Source: a bacterium
GTDB taxonomy: Bacteria > Patescibacteriota > Patescibacteriia > CAIQCM01
Direction: 5' to 3'
Assembly: GCA_023246535.1 (NCBI GenBank)
Contig: JAHFIF010000064.1
Span: 1 to 6,906 of the forward strand
DNA: 6,906 bases
How positions within the stretch are numbered: position 1 is the first letter of the stretch; each line of letters begins with the position of its first letter. This document shows positions 1-6,328 of this stretch, piece after piece. The translations under genes and the position numbers were made by a program. The notes under the pieces were generated by a model. The model did no database searches, was not told where the DNA came from, and worked only from the letters and a program-made list of their open reading frames with translations.

Positions 1-141
1 CTCCAGTTCGTGAGCACGGTGGCGCCGCAAACGGTGGCCGCGCTGTCTTCCGGCGGCGGCGTCAACGGTTATAACGGCGACCTGGACGGCGTTCTCAAGG
101 ACGGATCAATTTCGGTCATTGCGCCGGCCTTCGGCGTTTAG
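1..141 (+). CDS. C-terminal fragment of an unidentified protein
   Basis: An open frame runs from the first base of the window to a TAG at 139-141, giving the last 46 residues of a protein whose start lies upstream. The tail is rich in Gly, Ala, Ser and Val, has a short Gly-rich turn (SGGGVNGYNGD) and ends in SVIAPAFGV. No family can be named from so little. The codon choice, with G/C-rich third positions, matches the genes downstream. Only 12 bases separate its stop from the GTG start of the next gene, and both are in the same reading frame, so they are probably co-transcribed. That it is a real coding end is inferred from the continuous frame and the tight spacing. Confidence 0.6.
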   Translation, partial: LQFVSTVAPQTVAALSSGGGVNGYNGDLDGVLKDGSISVIAPAFGV

Positions 142-153
142 CGTTCTAAAAAT

Positions 154-1332
154 GTGGAAACAACGGAGACCAAAAAAACTCCGGCCCGGCGCGTTCCGCT
201 TTTGATCGGCCTGGTTTTAGTTTGCGGCTTGACGGCGGTCGTCTTCGTGATGGTCGGCACGGCGCGTCGGCCGATCAAGATAGCAACGGTGCCGGCGGTC
301 AACCGGCCCGCGCCCGCCGCGCCGACGGCGGCACATGTGCCGCTCCCGGCCGAAGTTAGGGGAATTTATCTCACCGCCTCAACGGCGTCGACCTTTAAAA
401 ATTTCCTGGCGATCATCGATGCCGTCAAGGCCAAAGGCGCGAACGCGATCGTGTTGGACGTTAAAGCCGACGGCGGCGCCCTGGCGTTTGAACCGACCTC
501 GTCCGCGCTCAAGGCGGAAGCGCCGGTCAAAAAGGTCATCGCCGACCTTGATCGCGTCGTTGCCGCGGTGCACGGCGCGGGGCTGTATCTTATCGCCCGC
601 TACCCGGTTTTTGAGGATCCGGCTTTTGCCAACAAAAATCCGTCGCTCGCTTTGCATGTCGGGAGCGGCGGGCTGTGGCATGATGCCAAGGGTTTGGCTT
701 GGCTTGATCCGGCGGCGGAAGCGGCGTGGAAATACAATGCCGATATCGCGCGCGAGCTTTATGCGCGCGGTTTTGACGAGGTCCAGCTCGACTATGTCCG
801 TTTTGCCACCGACGGCAGCACCTCGAAGATCGTTTACGCGGCCTACGACGCGAAGCGCGAAAATTTGCGCGGCACGATCGGACGTTTCTTCGCTTACATG
901 GACAAGGAGCTGCGCGGCGCCGGCATTCCCATTTCGGTCGACGTTTTCGGGTTTACGACTTGGCACCAGACCGATCTTGGCATCGGACAGTGGTATGCCG
1001 ACGCGCTGTCGCATTTTGATTTTGTTTCGGCGATGGTCTATCCGTCGCACTACCCGGCCGGCACGCTGGGTTTTAAGAAGCCGGCCGAACATCCCTACGC
1101 GATCGTCATTGATTCGCTTAAAAAGGGGAATGAGGTCGTGACCGAGCTCGCCGCCGCCAAAACGAAGATCGGAACGCAGCGGCCGTGGCTTCAGGCGTTT
1201 AACTTGGGCGCGGTCTATACGCCGGACATGATCACGGCGCAAATAAAAGCGGCGCGCGAGGCCGGGAGCAGCGGTTTTTTGCTCTGGAACGCCGCCAATA
1301 AATATTCGGAGTTGCCGGATCTGACAAAGTGA
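154..1332 (+). CDS. Membrane-anchored putative glycoside hydrolase (DUF4015 family)
   Basis: The 392-aa protein has a short basic N-terminus, one hydrophobic segment (about residues 14-35, a likely uncleaved signal anchor), a Pro/Ala-rich linker (about 46-66) and a TIM-barrel-like domain of the DUF4015 putative glycosyl hydrolase type (about 68-390). Seen motifs are VRGIYLTA (68-75), VLDVKADGG (100-108), FDEVQLDYVRF (207-217), SVDVFGF (261-267), GIGQW (276-280) and MVYPSHYPAG (294-303). Acidic residues D102, E209 and D213 sit where the family keeps its conserved carboxylates. The predicted role is cleavage of an extracytoplasmic polysaccharide; the substrate is unknown. The start is GTG at 154, the first start codon after the upstream in-frame stop, and it has no visible Shine-Dalgarno. 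An ATG at 152 is in another frame and soon stops. The family call is firm; enzymatic activity is inferred. Confidence 0.88.
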   Translation: METTETKKTPARRVPLLIGLVLVCGLTAVVFVMVGTARRPIKIATVPAVNRPAPAAPTAAHVPLPAEVRGIYLTASTASTFKNFLAIIDAVKAKGANAIVLDVKADGGALAFEPTSSALKAEAPVKKVIADLDRVVAAVHGAGLYLIARYPVFEDPAFANKNPSLALHVGSGGLWHDAKGLAWLDPAAEAAWKYNADIARELYARGFDEVQLDYVRFATDGSTSKIVYAAYDAKRENLRGTIGRFFAYMDKELRGAGIPISVDVFGFTTWHQTDLGIGQWYADALSHFDFVSAMVYPSHYPAGTLGFKKPAEHPYAIVIDSLKKGNEVVTELAAAKTKIGTQRPWLQAFNLGAVYTPDMITAQIKAAREAGSSGFLLWNAANKYSELPDLTK

Positions 1333-1391
1333 ACTGTTAACTGTTAACTTTTAACTGTTAGGAACGGCCTAAAAGTTAAAAGCTAAAAGTT
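1332..1391. repeat. Inverted array of 7-bp tandem repeats
   Basis: Four head-to-tail heptamers of form AACTKTT lie at 1332-1338, 1339-1345, 1346-1352 and 1353-1359. The first begins on the last base of the glycosidase stop codon. After an 11-base spacer, three heptamers of the opposite orientation (AAAAGYT) follow at 1371-1377, 1378-1384 and 1385-1391. The arms can form a hairpin pairing 1348-1362 with 1368-1382 (14 of 15 positions match) around the loop AACGG. No T-run follows the right arm, so a simple intrinsic terminator is not indicated. The array fills almost the whole gap between the two genes. Its role is unknown: it may be an mRNA-processing or stabilising hairpin, a bidirectional attenuator, or a lineage-specific intergenic repeat. 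Confidence 0.85.
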
Positions 1392-1407
1392 AATCGTTGG
1401 AAAAATT

Positions 1408-2028
1408 ATGAAACACGCAAGCTTTTGGCGGCAGATCTTGGCCGTCGTGATCGACGAATTGGCCGTCTTCCTGCCGAGCACGGTCATTCCCGAGATCTAC
1501 TACTATGTCGCCGTGGCGCGCGGCGTCGATCCGGCGCTCGCGCAGTCGTATTCCGCCAGCATGGTCGCCGGCTTTGCCGTCATCTTTGCTTTGGCCTACT
1601 ACGTAATTTTGAACGGCCGCTACGGCGTGACCTTGGGCCGCCGCGTCTTGAACATGAAGCTCGTCCGCCTGGACCAGCCGAACGGCGACGGCATCGGTTA
1701 TCGCCGCGCCGCCGCGCGTTTTTTCCTGTTCGTCATTGCCGGCGGTTTTGTCCGCGTCGCCGCTTTTCCTTCGGTGCCGGCCGTCATCGGCATCCTGGTC
1801 GACGCCGCCGCCGGAGCCACGATTTTGTGGCTGCTGCTTGACACGCACCGCCGAACCCTTGAAGATGTGGTTTCCGGCACGATGATGGTTCACGACCCCA
1901 AAGGCAAATTCCCGGATTTTGACCCGGATAAGCTGCCGCCCGCCATTGTCCGTCCGTTCTCATTCACTGTTTTGGTCGTTATTAACGCCCTGGCTTCCGT
2001 TTATACCGTGCTTCATCCGCTTATTTAA
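1408..2028 (+). CDS. RDD-family integral membrane protein
   Basis: This 206-aa, strongly hydrophobic protein carries the RDD domain pattern. Near the N-terminus is FWRQILAVVIDE, with the defining R8 and D16. TLGRRVLNMKLVR (75-87) matches the loop after the second membrane helix. RRTLEDVVSGTMMV (148-161) holds the third conserved residue, D153. Probable membrane segments are about 10-30, 51-70 and 105-145 (the last perhaps two helices). Unusually for a minimal RDD protein, a further tail of about 45 residues follows and includes another hydrophobic stretch (183-203). RDD proteins are membrane proteins of mostly unknown function, some linked to ion or solute transport; no substrate can be deduced. 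The ATG at 1408 has only a weak upstream purine stretch (GGAAAAA). The stop codon overlaps the nuclease start by one base (TAATG). Confidence 0.85.
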   Translation: MKHASFWRQILAVVIDELAVFLPSTVIPEIYYYVAVARGVDPALAQSYSASMVAGFAVIFALAYYVILNGRYGVTLGRRVLNMKLVRLDQPNGDGIGYRRAAARFFLFVIAGGFVRVAAFPSVPAVIGILVDAAAGATILWLLLDTHRRTLEDVVSGTMMVHDPKGKFPDFDPDKLPPAIVRPFSFTVLVVINALASVYTVLHPLI

Positions 2029-3533
2029 TGCCAACCACGCGCCCCAAAAAGAAAATTTCCCGCCCCAAGGGTCCGCCCCGCATTACGGCGACCATGTTTT
2101 ACAAGCACCTGCGCTGTCCGCACTGGGTCTATTGGGATATTCACGGCGACGCGAGCGACAAGGCCGAGGTCAATGAGCTGACGCAGAAAATTTGGGAGCA
2201 CGGTGTTGTCCATGAAAAGAACGTCGTGGAAAATTACGGCGACTTTGACGAGGTGCCGGAATACGGCGACGAGGACGAACTGGTGAAGCAGACTTTGGAA
2301 CTCATGAAAAAGGGGAGCCGGATCATCTATCACGGGCGCCTCATGGACGGCTCCTGGGTCGGCGTTCCCGATCTGCTCTTTCGGACGACGTTGCCGCTCG
2401 GCCGCCGCTCGATCTTCGGCGATTACATCTACGAACCGTACGACATCAAGTCATCGCATTTGGAGCGCGTCGAGGACGTGAAGGACGAGTATCGTTTCCA
2501 GCTGGCTTTTTACGCGTTGATCTTGGAAAAGCTTCAGGGCGTGCGCCCGGAATACGGCCACCTGATCGACGCCGAGCTCCGCACGGTCGACGTCCGGATC
2601 AACGAAGTGCTCGACGACATGCATTTGACGCTGCGCGAGATCGAAAAGATCATCGACGGCGCCAAGCCGGCGCCGTTCCTCGCCTCGGCCTGCAAAGAAT
2701 CGCCGTGGTTCGCGCTCTGCAAGCGCGACGCCGAGGCTTGCGACGACATTTGCCTGATCTACAAGATCCGCCGCTCCGACCACGCCAAGCTTTACGACGC
2801 CGGCATTAAAACGGTTACCGAGCTCGCGACCGCCAACATCGACGACCTGGTTCAGGCCGTCGACAGCATGAGCCGCCGCAAGCTGGAAGCACTGCAGCGC
2901 CAGGCGCGCGCGCTGCATGAGAAAAAACTGATCGTCATCCAAAAAAATCCGCTGCCGACGGCGGAGACGGAATTGTATTTCGACATTGAGGGCGATCCGC
3001 TCCGCGGCGTTGAATATCTTTTTGGCATGCTGGTTGCCAAAGGCAAGGCCAAGGGCAAATACGAATATTTTTTGGCCCCCACCCCCGACGACGAAAAAAC
3101 GGCCTGGTACGAATTTCTTGAATTTGTTCGGACACTTCCGGCGGACGCGCCCATTTTTCATTACGGCACCTACGAACGGACGGTCGTTAATCGGATGAAG
3201 AACCGCTACGGAGGCGACGAAAAAGCGATCGAAAAATTGGAAAAGCAAATGTTCAACCTGCTCACCACCGTTTGCGAATCCGTCGCGCTGCCGGTTTATT
3301 TTTATTCGCTCAAGGATATTGCCAAGCAGCTCGGTTTCAAGTGGCGCCACAAAGCCGCCGGCGGCGCCAATTCGATCACTTGGTACGAGCAGTACCTGCA
3401 GCTGAAGGATGCGAAAAAAACCGCGGCCAAAGCCAAAAAGATCCTCCAAGACATCATTGATTACAACGAGGACGACGTCCGCGCGACGCTGCACTTGAAG
3501 CGCTGGCTCGATGACATTCCCGAACCTGACTAA
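2028..3533 (+). CDS. TM0106-type RecB-like nuclease with C-terminal RNase H-like exonuclease domain
   Basis: The 501-aa protein joins two nuclease modules. The N-terminal module is a RecB-type PD-(D/E)XK nuclease: HGVVHE (58-63, motif I), GVPDLL with D115, YDIKS with D139 and K141, and QLAFYA (158-163). Cys30 before the fold and Cys222, Cys231, Cys238 and Cys242 after it suggest a Cas4/AddB-like iron-sulphur cluster, which is an inference. A helical region (about 248-296) resembles a helix-hairpin-helix linker. The C-terminal module is RNase H-like (YprB/RNase_H_2 type): YFDIEGDP with D319 and E321, FHYGTYE (377-383), YSLKDIAKQLGF (426-437) and YNEDDV with D483. The catalytic residues appear intact in both modules. 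The family is thought to process DNA, and relatives are sometimes fused to helicases; no helicase is seen here. The ATG at 2028 lies in TAATG with the preceding stop, implying translational coupling. The biological role and substrate are unknown. Confidence 0.9.
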   Translation: MPTTRPKKKISRPKGPPRITATMFYKHLRCPHWVYWDIHGDASDKAEVNELTQKIWEHGVVHEKNVVENYGDFDEVPEYGDEDELVKQTLELMKKGSRIIYHGRLMDGSWVGVPDLLFRTTLPLGRRSIFGDYIYEPYDIKSSHLERVEDVKDEYRFQLAFYALILEKLQGVRPEYGHLIDAELRTVDVRINEVLDDMHLTLREIEKIIDGAKPAPFLASACKESPWFALCKRDAEACDDICLIYKIRRSDHAKLYDAGIKTVTELATANIDDLVQAVDSMSRRKLEALQRQARALHEKKLIVIQKNPLPTAETELYFDIEGDPLRGVEYLFGMLVAKGKAKGKYEYFLAPTPDDEKTAWYEFLEFVRTLPADAPIFHYGTYERTVVNRMKNRYGGDEKAIEKLEKQMFNLLTTVCESVALPVYFYSLKDIAKQLGFKWRHKAAGGANSITWYEQYLQLKDAKKTAAKAKKILQDIIDYNEDDVRATLHLKRWLDDIPEPD

Positions 3534-3536
3534 TAT

Positions 3537-3578
3537 ACCCCCTCTCCTTATCCAATGAGGGGTAGGGGTGAGGTGAGG
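3537..3578. repeat. G-rich intergenic palindrome, REP-like
   Basis: Starting four bases after the nuclease stop, a C-rich arm (CCCCTC at 3539-3544, or ACCCC at 3537-3541) faces a G-rich arm (GAGGGG at 3557-3562 and GGGGT at 3565-3569), so two alternative stems are possible. The segment 3559-3578 also has four G-tracts (GGGG, GGGG, GG, GG) separated by 2-3 bases and could form a two-layer G-quadruplex. No T-run follows, so a standard terminator is unlikely. From memory it resembles common CCCTCTCC/GGGGTGAGG intergenic palindromes in bacteria, but I cannot confirm the copy number in this genome. Confidence 0.5.
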
Positions 3579-3726
3579 CGCTAGCTTGACCCCGCACCTT
3601 GGGGCGATTTTTTACTTGATAAATTAAGGTTTTTTAAAATCGTATCATACCGTCTCAGCAAGTAGGTTTTTAAGCTGATTAAAGCCATGACGATCGCCCC
3701 AAGGCGCGGGGTTGACAGCCGGCGCC
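3577..3726. repeat. Long imperfect inverted repeat with AT-rich spacer
   Basis: The 20-base arms at 3589-3608 and 3693-3712 are reverse complements except for one position (3596 against 3705). They are separated by 84 AT-rich bases (3609-3692). Outside them, GGCGC at 3577-3581 can pair with GCGCC at 3722-3726, extending the structure with an internal loop. Each arm is also quasi-palindromic on its own: CCCC, seven bases, GGGG at 3590-3604 and at 3697-3711. Local hairpins and one long hairpin are therefore mutually exclusive folds. The right arm runs into the promoter of the next gene. Possible roles are a structured leader or terminator pair, or the remnant of a small inverted-repeat element. 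No coding capacity is evident inside. Confidence 0.75.
3590..3613 (+). terminator. Possible terminator of the left-hand operon
   Basis: CCCC at 3590-3593 can pair with GGGG at 3601-3604 across a seven-base loop, followed after CGA by six T residues (3608-3613). The position after the nuclease gene and the T-run fit an intrinsic terminator. The stem is only four G-C pairs, and this sequence also forms one arm of the longer inverted repeat, so the call is tentative. Confidence 0.4.
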
Positions 3727-3731
3727 TTTTT
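3701..3731 (+). terminator. Possible second terminator hairpin overlapping the promoter
   Basis: AAGGCGC at 3701-3707 pairs with GCGCCTT at 3722-3728 around a 14-base loop, with T residues through 3731. Read from upstream this looks like an intrinsic terminator. The loop contains the TTGACA -35 box of the next gene, so read-through transcription could be stopped exactly where new transcription begins. The stem is short and the loop long, so confidence is low. Confidence 0.35.
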
Positions 3732-3740
3732 GTGTAATTT
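3712..3740 (+). promoter_or_regulatory. Sigma-70-type promoter of the 326-aa gene
   Basis: A perfect TTGACA (3712-3717) is followed after exactly 17 bases by TAATTT (3735-3740), which is preceded by TTGTG. Transcription would begin near 3747, giving a leader of about 50 bases before the ATG at 3797. This is the best promoter match in the window, and it sits directly upstream of a gene with a strong ribosome-binding site. Confidence 0.75.
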
Positions 3741-3758
3741 AAGCGGATCCAAACCAAA

Positions 3759-3784
3759 ACCAAACAACCCGACCAAACAACCCG
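3759..3784 (+). repeat. 13-bp perfect tandem repeat in the 5' leader
   Basis: The unit ACCAAACAACCCG occurs twice without a gap, at 3759-3771 and 3772-3784. The last G of the second copy begins the GGAGG Shine-Dalgarno of the next gene. The leader upstream is almost only C and A and so should be unstructured, which may keep the ribosome-binding site open. It could also be a protein-binding site, for example a translational operator. The repeat itself is seen directly; any role is inferred. Confidence 0.85.
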
Positions 3785-3796
3785 GAGGAAAAGCAG

Positions 3797-4777
3797 ATGA
3801 GCAAAGCGTTCTTGAAAACCCTGTCCACTTCCCGTTACGGCACGATCAGTCCGCTCGTGCGGCGCATTCAGAATTCGAACATTCTGGTTGTCGTCGTTTC
3901 TTGCCAGACGGATGTGCTCGGCGGGAAAGCGGTCGTCCCGGCGGGAACCGTTCTGGTTCCCGATTGGCGCCATGGCGGCAACGAGCCGTGCTACATGGTT
4001 TACCAAAACCTGAACGACGCCCTGCGCGGCGGCGCGAATGCCGCGCTGAGCCAGCGGGCCAACTTCGACCGCTTGTCGTCGTCGCCCGGCCGCTACGAAT
4101 TGGTGTTCGGCGAACGGATGGATGCCGCCGACCTGGAACTGGTTCGAACCAAGGGCGAGAAGCACCTGGAAGGCCAGGCGGGGATCGTGAAGAATCTCGC
4201 GCTTTGGCAATCGGCTTTGTGGCTGGAGCGCGAAGCGTCGCTCGCCGCGCTGCGCCTCGTGAAGAGGGCCGCCAACGGCCTGTTGAGCGGGCACGTGGCG
4301 TGGCCGGTGTTCCGCAAGCTCTGCCGGGCCGAGTTCCGCAAGCTGCATTGCGCCCCGTTCGCGAGTTTCGCGAACAAAGCCTTGGCCGCCCTCGTCGGAT
4401 CGCGCGACACGCGTTTGACGGGCGATGCCGAAGGTTTCGTGCCGATGATCGAAGCGATCGAGCGCGGCTGCGTTGAATTGCTGCGCGACCAGAGCCTCGA
4501 AGACGTCGACGCCTGCCTGAGCCGCGCCGCCTCCCGGATCCGCCGGCAGACCGGCGAATGGGCGATCGCCGCCGAACAAGCGTTCCTCGGTTCCTACACC
4601 CTGCTTTCCGTGGCGGAAGCGGAGCATGTCTGGAACAAAGGCGAAGCCAGGAAACTGCAGGGCGTTCGCTCGCGGATCGGCATGGTCAGGAAAGCCGTCA
4701 GCCGCCGGCGTCTGGAAACGGCCAAGCGGCACCTGGCCGCCGCCCGCCAGGCCATCGCCTCGCTCGTCGATCGCTAA
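3797..4777 (+). CDS. Unrecognised 326-aa protein
   Basis: I do not recognise this family. The protein starts at an ATG eight bases after a strong GGAGG (3784-3788) and ends at TAA just before a clear terminator, so it is a confident monocistronic gene. It has no signal peptide or obvious membrane helix. Residues about 29-69 look strand-rich (ILVVVVSC, AVVPAGTVLVPDW, CYMVYQ). The remainder appears mostly helical and basic, with many Ala, Arg and Leu; the last 45 residues are Lys/Arg-rich (RKLQGVRSRIGMVRKAVSRRR). Seven cysteines are scattered (36, 65, 176, 185, 225, 240 and one motif-adjacent assignment apart) without a CxxC pattern. Residues 41-76 align with residues 38-66 of the unrecognised protein encoded from 6424, suggesting a shared domain. 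Nucleic-acid or protein binding is conceivable, but nothing in the sequence demonstrates it. Confidence 0.85.
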   Translation: MSKAFLKTLSTSRYGTISPLVRRIQNSNILVVVVSCQTDVLGGKAVVPAGTVLVPDWRHGGNEPCYMVYQNLNDALRGGANAALSQRANFDRLSSSPGRYELVFGERMDAADLELVRTKGEKHLEGQAGIVKNLALWQSALWLEREASLAALRLVKRAANGLLSGHVAWPVFRKLCRAEFRKLHCAPFASFANKALAALVGSRDTRLTGDAEGFVPMIEAIERGCVELLRDQSLEDVDACLSRAASRIRRQTGEWAIAAEQAFLGSYTLLSVAEAEHVWNKGEARKLQGVRSRIGMVRKAVSRRRLETAKRHLAAARQAIASLVDR

Positions 4778-4802
4778 GCGGTCTCATCGCAACCGTCTCA
4801 TT

Positions 4803-4830
4803 GACGCCGAAGAACTCGGCGTCTTTTTTT
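4803..4830 (+). terminator. Intrinsic terminator after the 326-aa gene
   Basis: GACGCCGA (4803-4810) and TCGGCGTC (4816-4823) form a perfect eight-base-pair stem with the loop AGAAC, followed directly by seven T residues (4824-4830). It begins 26 bases after the stop at 4777. This is a textbook rho-independent terminator and isolates the gene from purF. Confidence 0.93.
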
Positions 4831-4837
4831 ATCCCGT

Positions 4838-4866
4838 TTGAATCAAACCGCGCGTTGTGGTAAACA
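4838..4866 (+). promoter_or_regulatory. Putative purF promoter
   Basis: TTGAAT (4838-4843) is followed after 17 bases by TAAACA (4861-4866), preceded by an extended -10 element (TG at 4858-4859). The site lies just after the upstream terminator, and transcription would start near 4873, about 60 bases before the purF ATG. The boxes are imperfect, but the spacing, the extended -10 and the position fit. No purine riboswitch or PurR-like operator was evident in the leader. Confidence 0.5.
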
Positions 4867-4932
4867 GACTAACCGTCTTGCCCATGCGGCAAAGCGTTTG
4901 TTCGTTTCACCAACATGAAGGGAGTATGAATC

Positions 4933-6315
4933 ATGTGCGGAATTGTAGGAGTCTTCGGAATACCTGACGCCGCGCGGGTTGCTGCCCATGTCCTGCAGCG
5001 CGTCCAACATCGCGGCCAAGAAGCGGCCGGCATCGTCAGCGCCGACGGGCAGTATCTGTCACGCCACCGCGGCGCCGGCAGCGTCACCAACGTCTTCAAC
5101 GGCGTCGATTTCGCCCTTGAATTGCGCGGCAACGCCGCGGTCGGCCATACGCGATATGCGACGGCCGGAAGAGGCGGGATCGCCAGGCGCGAACGCGGAT
5201 CGAAACGCGGCATCCAGCCGCTCATTGACGATTCGCGCGTCTACCAGTCCGCTTACGCCCACAACGGGACGATCCCCGACGCGGAAGCAATCTGCATGCG
5301 GCTCGAAAAGGAAGGCGCGAGTTTTGCGTCGCTTTCCGACACCGAGCTTTTTCTGCATTTCACCAAGCGCTCCGGCAAAGAAACGTTCAGCGACCGCCTC
5401 TTGGAAGCGTTCGCGCAGATCGACGGCGCCTATTCGCTCTTGGTGCTGACGCCGGACCGTCTTTTCGCGGCCCGCGATCCGCACGGGTTCCGGCCGCTCT
5501 GTTGGGCGCCGTATCAAGGCGGCGCCGTGGTCGCCTCCGAAGGCTGCGCGTTCGACTTGCTGCGAATCGATCCGAAAACGGTCGTCGAAGTCGAGCCGGG
5601 CACGCTGCTTGAATTCTCGCCCGGACAGATCGACCCGCGAATAATCCGTTTCGCGCCGGCGGCGTTCACGCGCTTCTGCTCGTTCGAATGGATCTATTTC
5701 GCCCGGCCGGATACGTTTTTCGGCGGGCGAAGCGTGAGTGCCGTCCGCGAGGATCTCGGCCGCCGTTTGGCGCGCCGTTTTCCCGCGCCGTCCGCCGATC
5801 TGGTCATCGCCGTTCCCGATTCGGCAAACAGCCATGCCATGGGTTTTGCGGAAGAGTCCGGACTGCCGTTTAAGATCGGGCTGGTCCGCAGCCATTCCGT
5901 CGGCAGGACCTTCATCGATCCCGGCGAAGAGAAACGCGCCGCCGCCGTCCGGCTCAAGCTCAATCCCGATCGCGGGGTGTTGAACGGAAAGCGGGTGGTC
6001 GTCATCGACGACTCGATCGTCCGCGGGACCACGACCAAAGAGATCATTGTTCTCTTGCGCCGCGCCGGAGCGGTCGAAGTGCATTTGCGAATTGCCTCGC
6101 CGCCGGTCATCGGCCCCTGCCATTGGGGCATCGACACGCCGATGGCCGACAAGCTGATCGCGACCAAGCTTTCCAAAGAGCAGATCGCCTTGTTCGTTGG
6201 CGCCGATTCGCTTGAATATCTGCCCATTGAAGAATTGCAGCAAGCGCTGAATGATCCCGAAGGCAAGCGCCATTGCCTGACCTGCTTCAACGGCATCCAT
6301 CCGACAAAATCCTGA
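4933..6315 (+). CDS. purF: Amidophosphoribosyltransferase (glutamine PRPP amidotransferase)
   Basis: PurF converts PRPP and glutamine to 5-phosphoribosylamine, the first committed step of de novo purine synthesis, in the cytosol. The 460-aa length is normal. The N-terminal glutaminase (Ntn hydrolase) domain begins MCGIVGVFG with catalytic Cys2, then GHTRYATAG (71-79), HNG (110-112) with the oxyanion residues, SDTEL (135-139) and RDPHGFRPL (181-189). The phosphoribosyltransferase half has the PRPP loop VVVIDDSIVRGTTT (355-368). Four cysteines match the 4Fe-4S ligands of the Bacillus subtilis enzyme: C249 (in CSFEWIYFARPD), C396 (GPCHWGIDT), C448 and C451 (CLTCF). Unlike the B. subtilis enzyme there is no propeptide, because the nucleophile is residue 2. 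The ATG at 4933 is preceded by AAGGGAG (4918-4924) eight bases upstream. No other pur gene is adjacent, and the gene is bracketed by terminators. Confidence 0.97.
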   Translation: MCGIVGVFGIPDAARVAAHVLQRVQHRGQEAAGIVSADGQYLSRHRGAGSVTNVFNGVDFALELRGNAAVGHTRYATAGRGGIARRERGSKRGIQPLIDDSRVYQSAYAHNGTIPDAEAICMRLEKEGASFASLSDTELFLHFTKRSGKETFSDRLLEAFAQIDGAYSLLVLTPDRLFAARDPHGFRPLCWAPYQGGAVVASEGCAFDLLRIDPKTVVEVEPGTLLEFSPGQIDPRIIRFAPAAFTRFCSFEWIYFARPDTFFGGRSVSAVREDLGRRLARRFPAPSADLVIAVPDSANSHAMGFAEESGLPFKIGLVRSHSVGRTFIDPGEEKRAAAVRLKLNPDRGVLNGKRVVVIDDSIVRGTTTKEIIVLLRRAGAVEVHLRIASPPVIGPCHWGIDTPMADKLIATKLSKEQIALFVGADSLEYLPIEELQQALNDPEGKRHCLTCFNGIHPTKS

Positions 6316-6328
6316 CCGTATTTCTCCG

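Noticed and set aside
152..205. ATG at 152 as the start of the glycosidase
   Set aside because: It is out of frame with the conserved protein and meets a stop after 17 codons. GTG at 154 gives the basic N-terminus plus membrane anchor expected.
379..1242. 287-aa minus-strand open frame opposite the glycosidase
   Set aside because: It is Arg/Asp-rich antisense of a well-supported domain and has no ribosome-binding site.
1332..1391. CRISPR array or integration site made by the heptamers
   Set aside because: Units are 7 bp with no unique spacers between them, and no cas, integrase or transposase gene is present.
2451..3494. 347-aa minus-strand open frame opposite the nuclease gene
   Set aside because: The + strand protein has intact motifs of both nuclease modules. 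The antisense frame is a by-product of the codon composition.
3609..3692. Known structured RNA such as 6S RNA, tmRNA or SRP RNA inside the inverted repeat
   Set aside because: The AT-rich spacer has no recognisable conserved core of these RNAs and is too short for 6S RNA or tmRNA.
3581..4732. Long minus-strand open frame opposite the 326-aa gene
   Set aside because: It mirrors a + strand gene that has a consensus promoter, strong Shine-Dalgarno and terminator. The minus frame has none of these and is low-complexity in the way GC-rich antisense frames usually are.
4867..4932. Purine riboswitch upstream of purF
   Set aside because: The leader of about 60 bases is too short for an aptamer plus expression platform, and no three-way-junction pattern or conserved loop sequence was seen.
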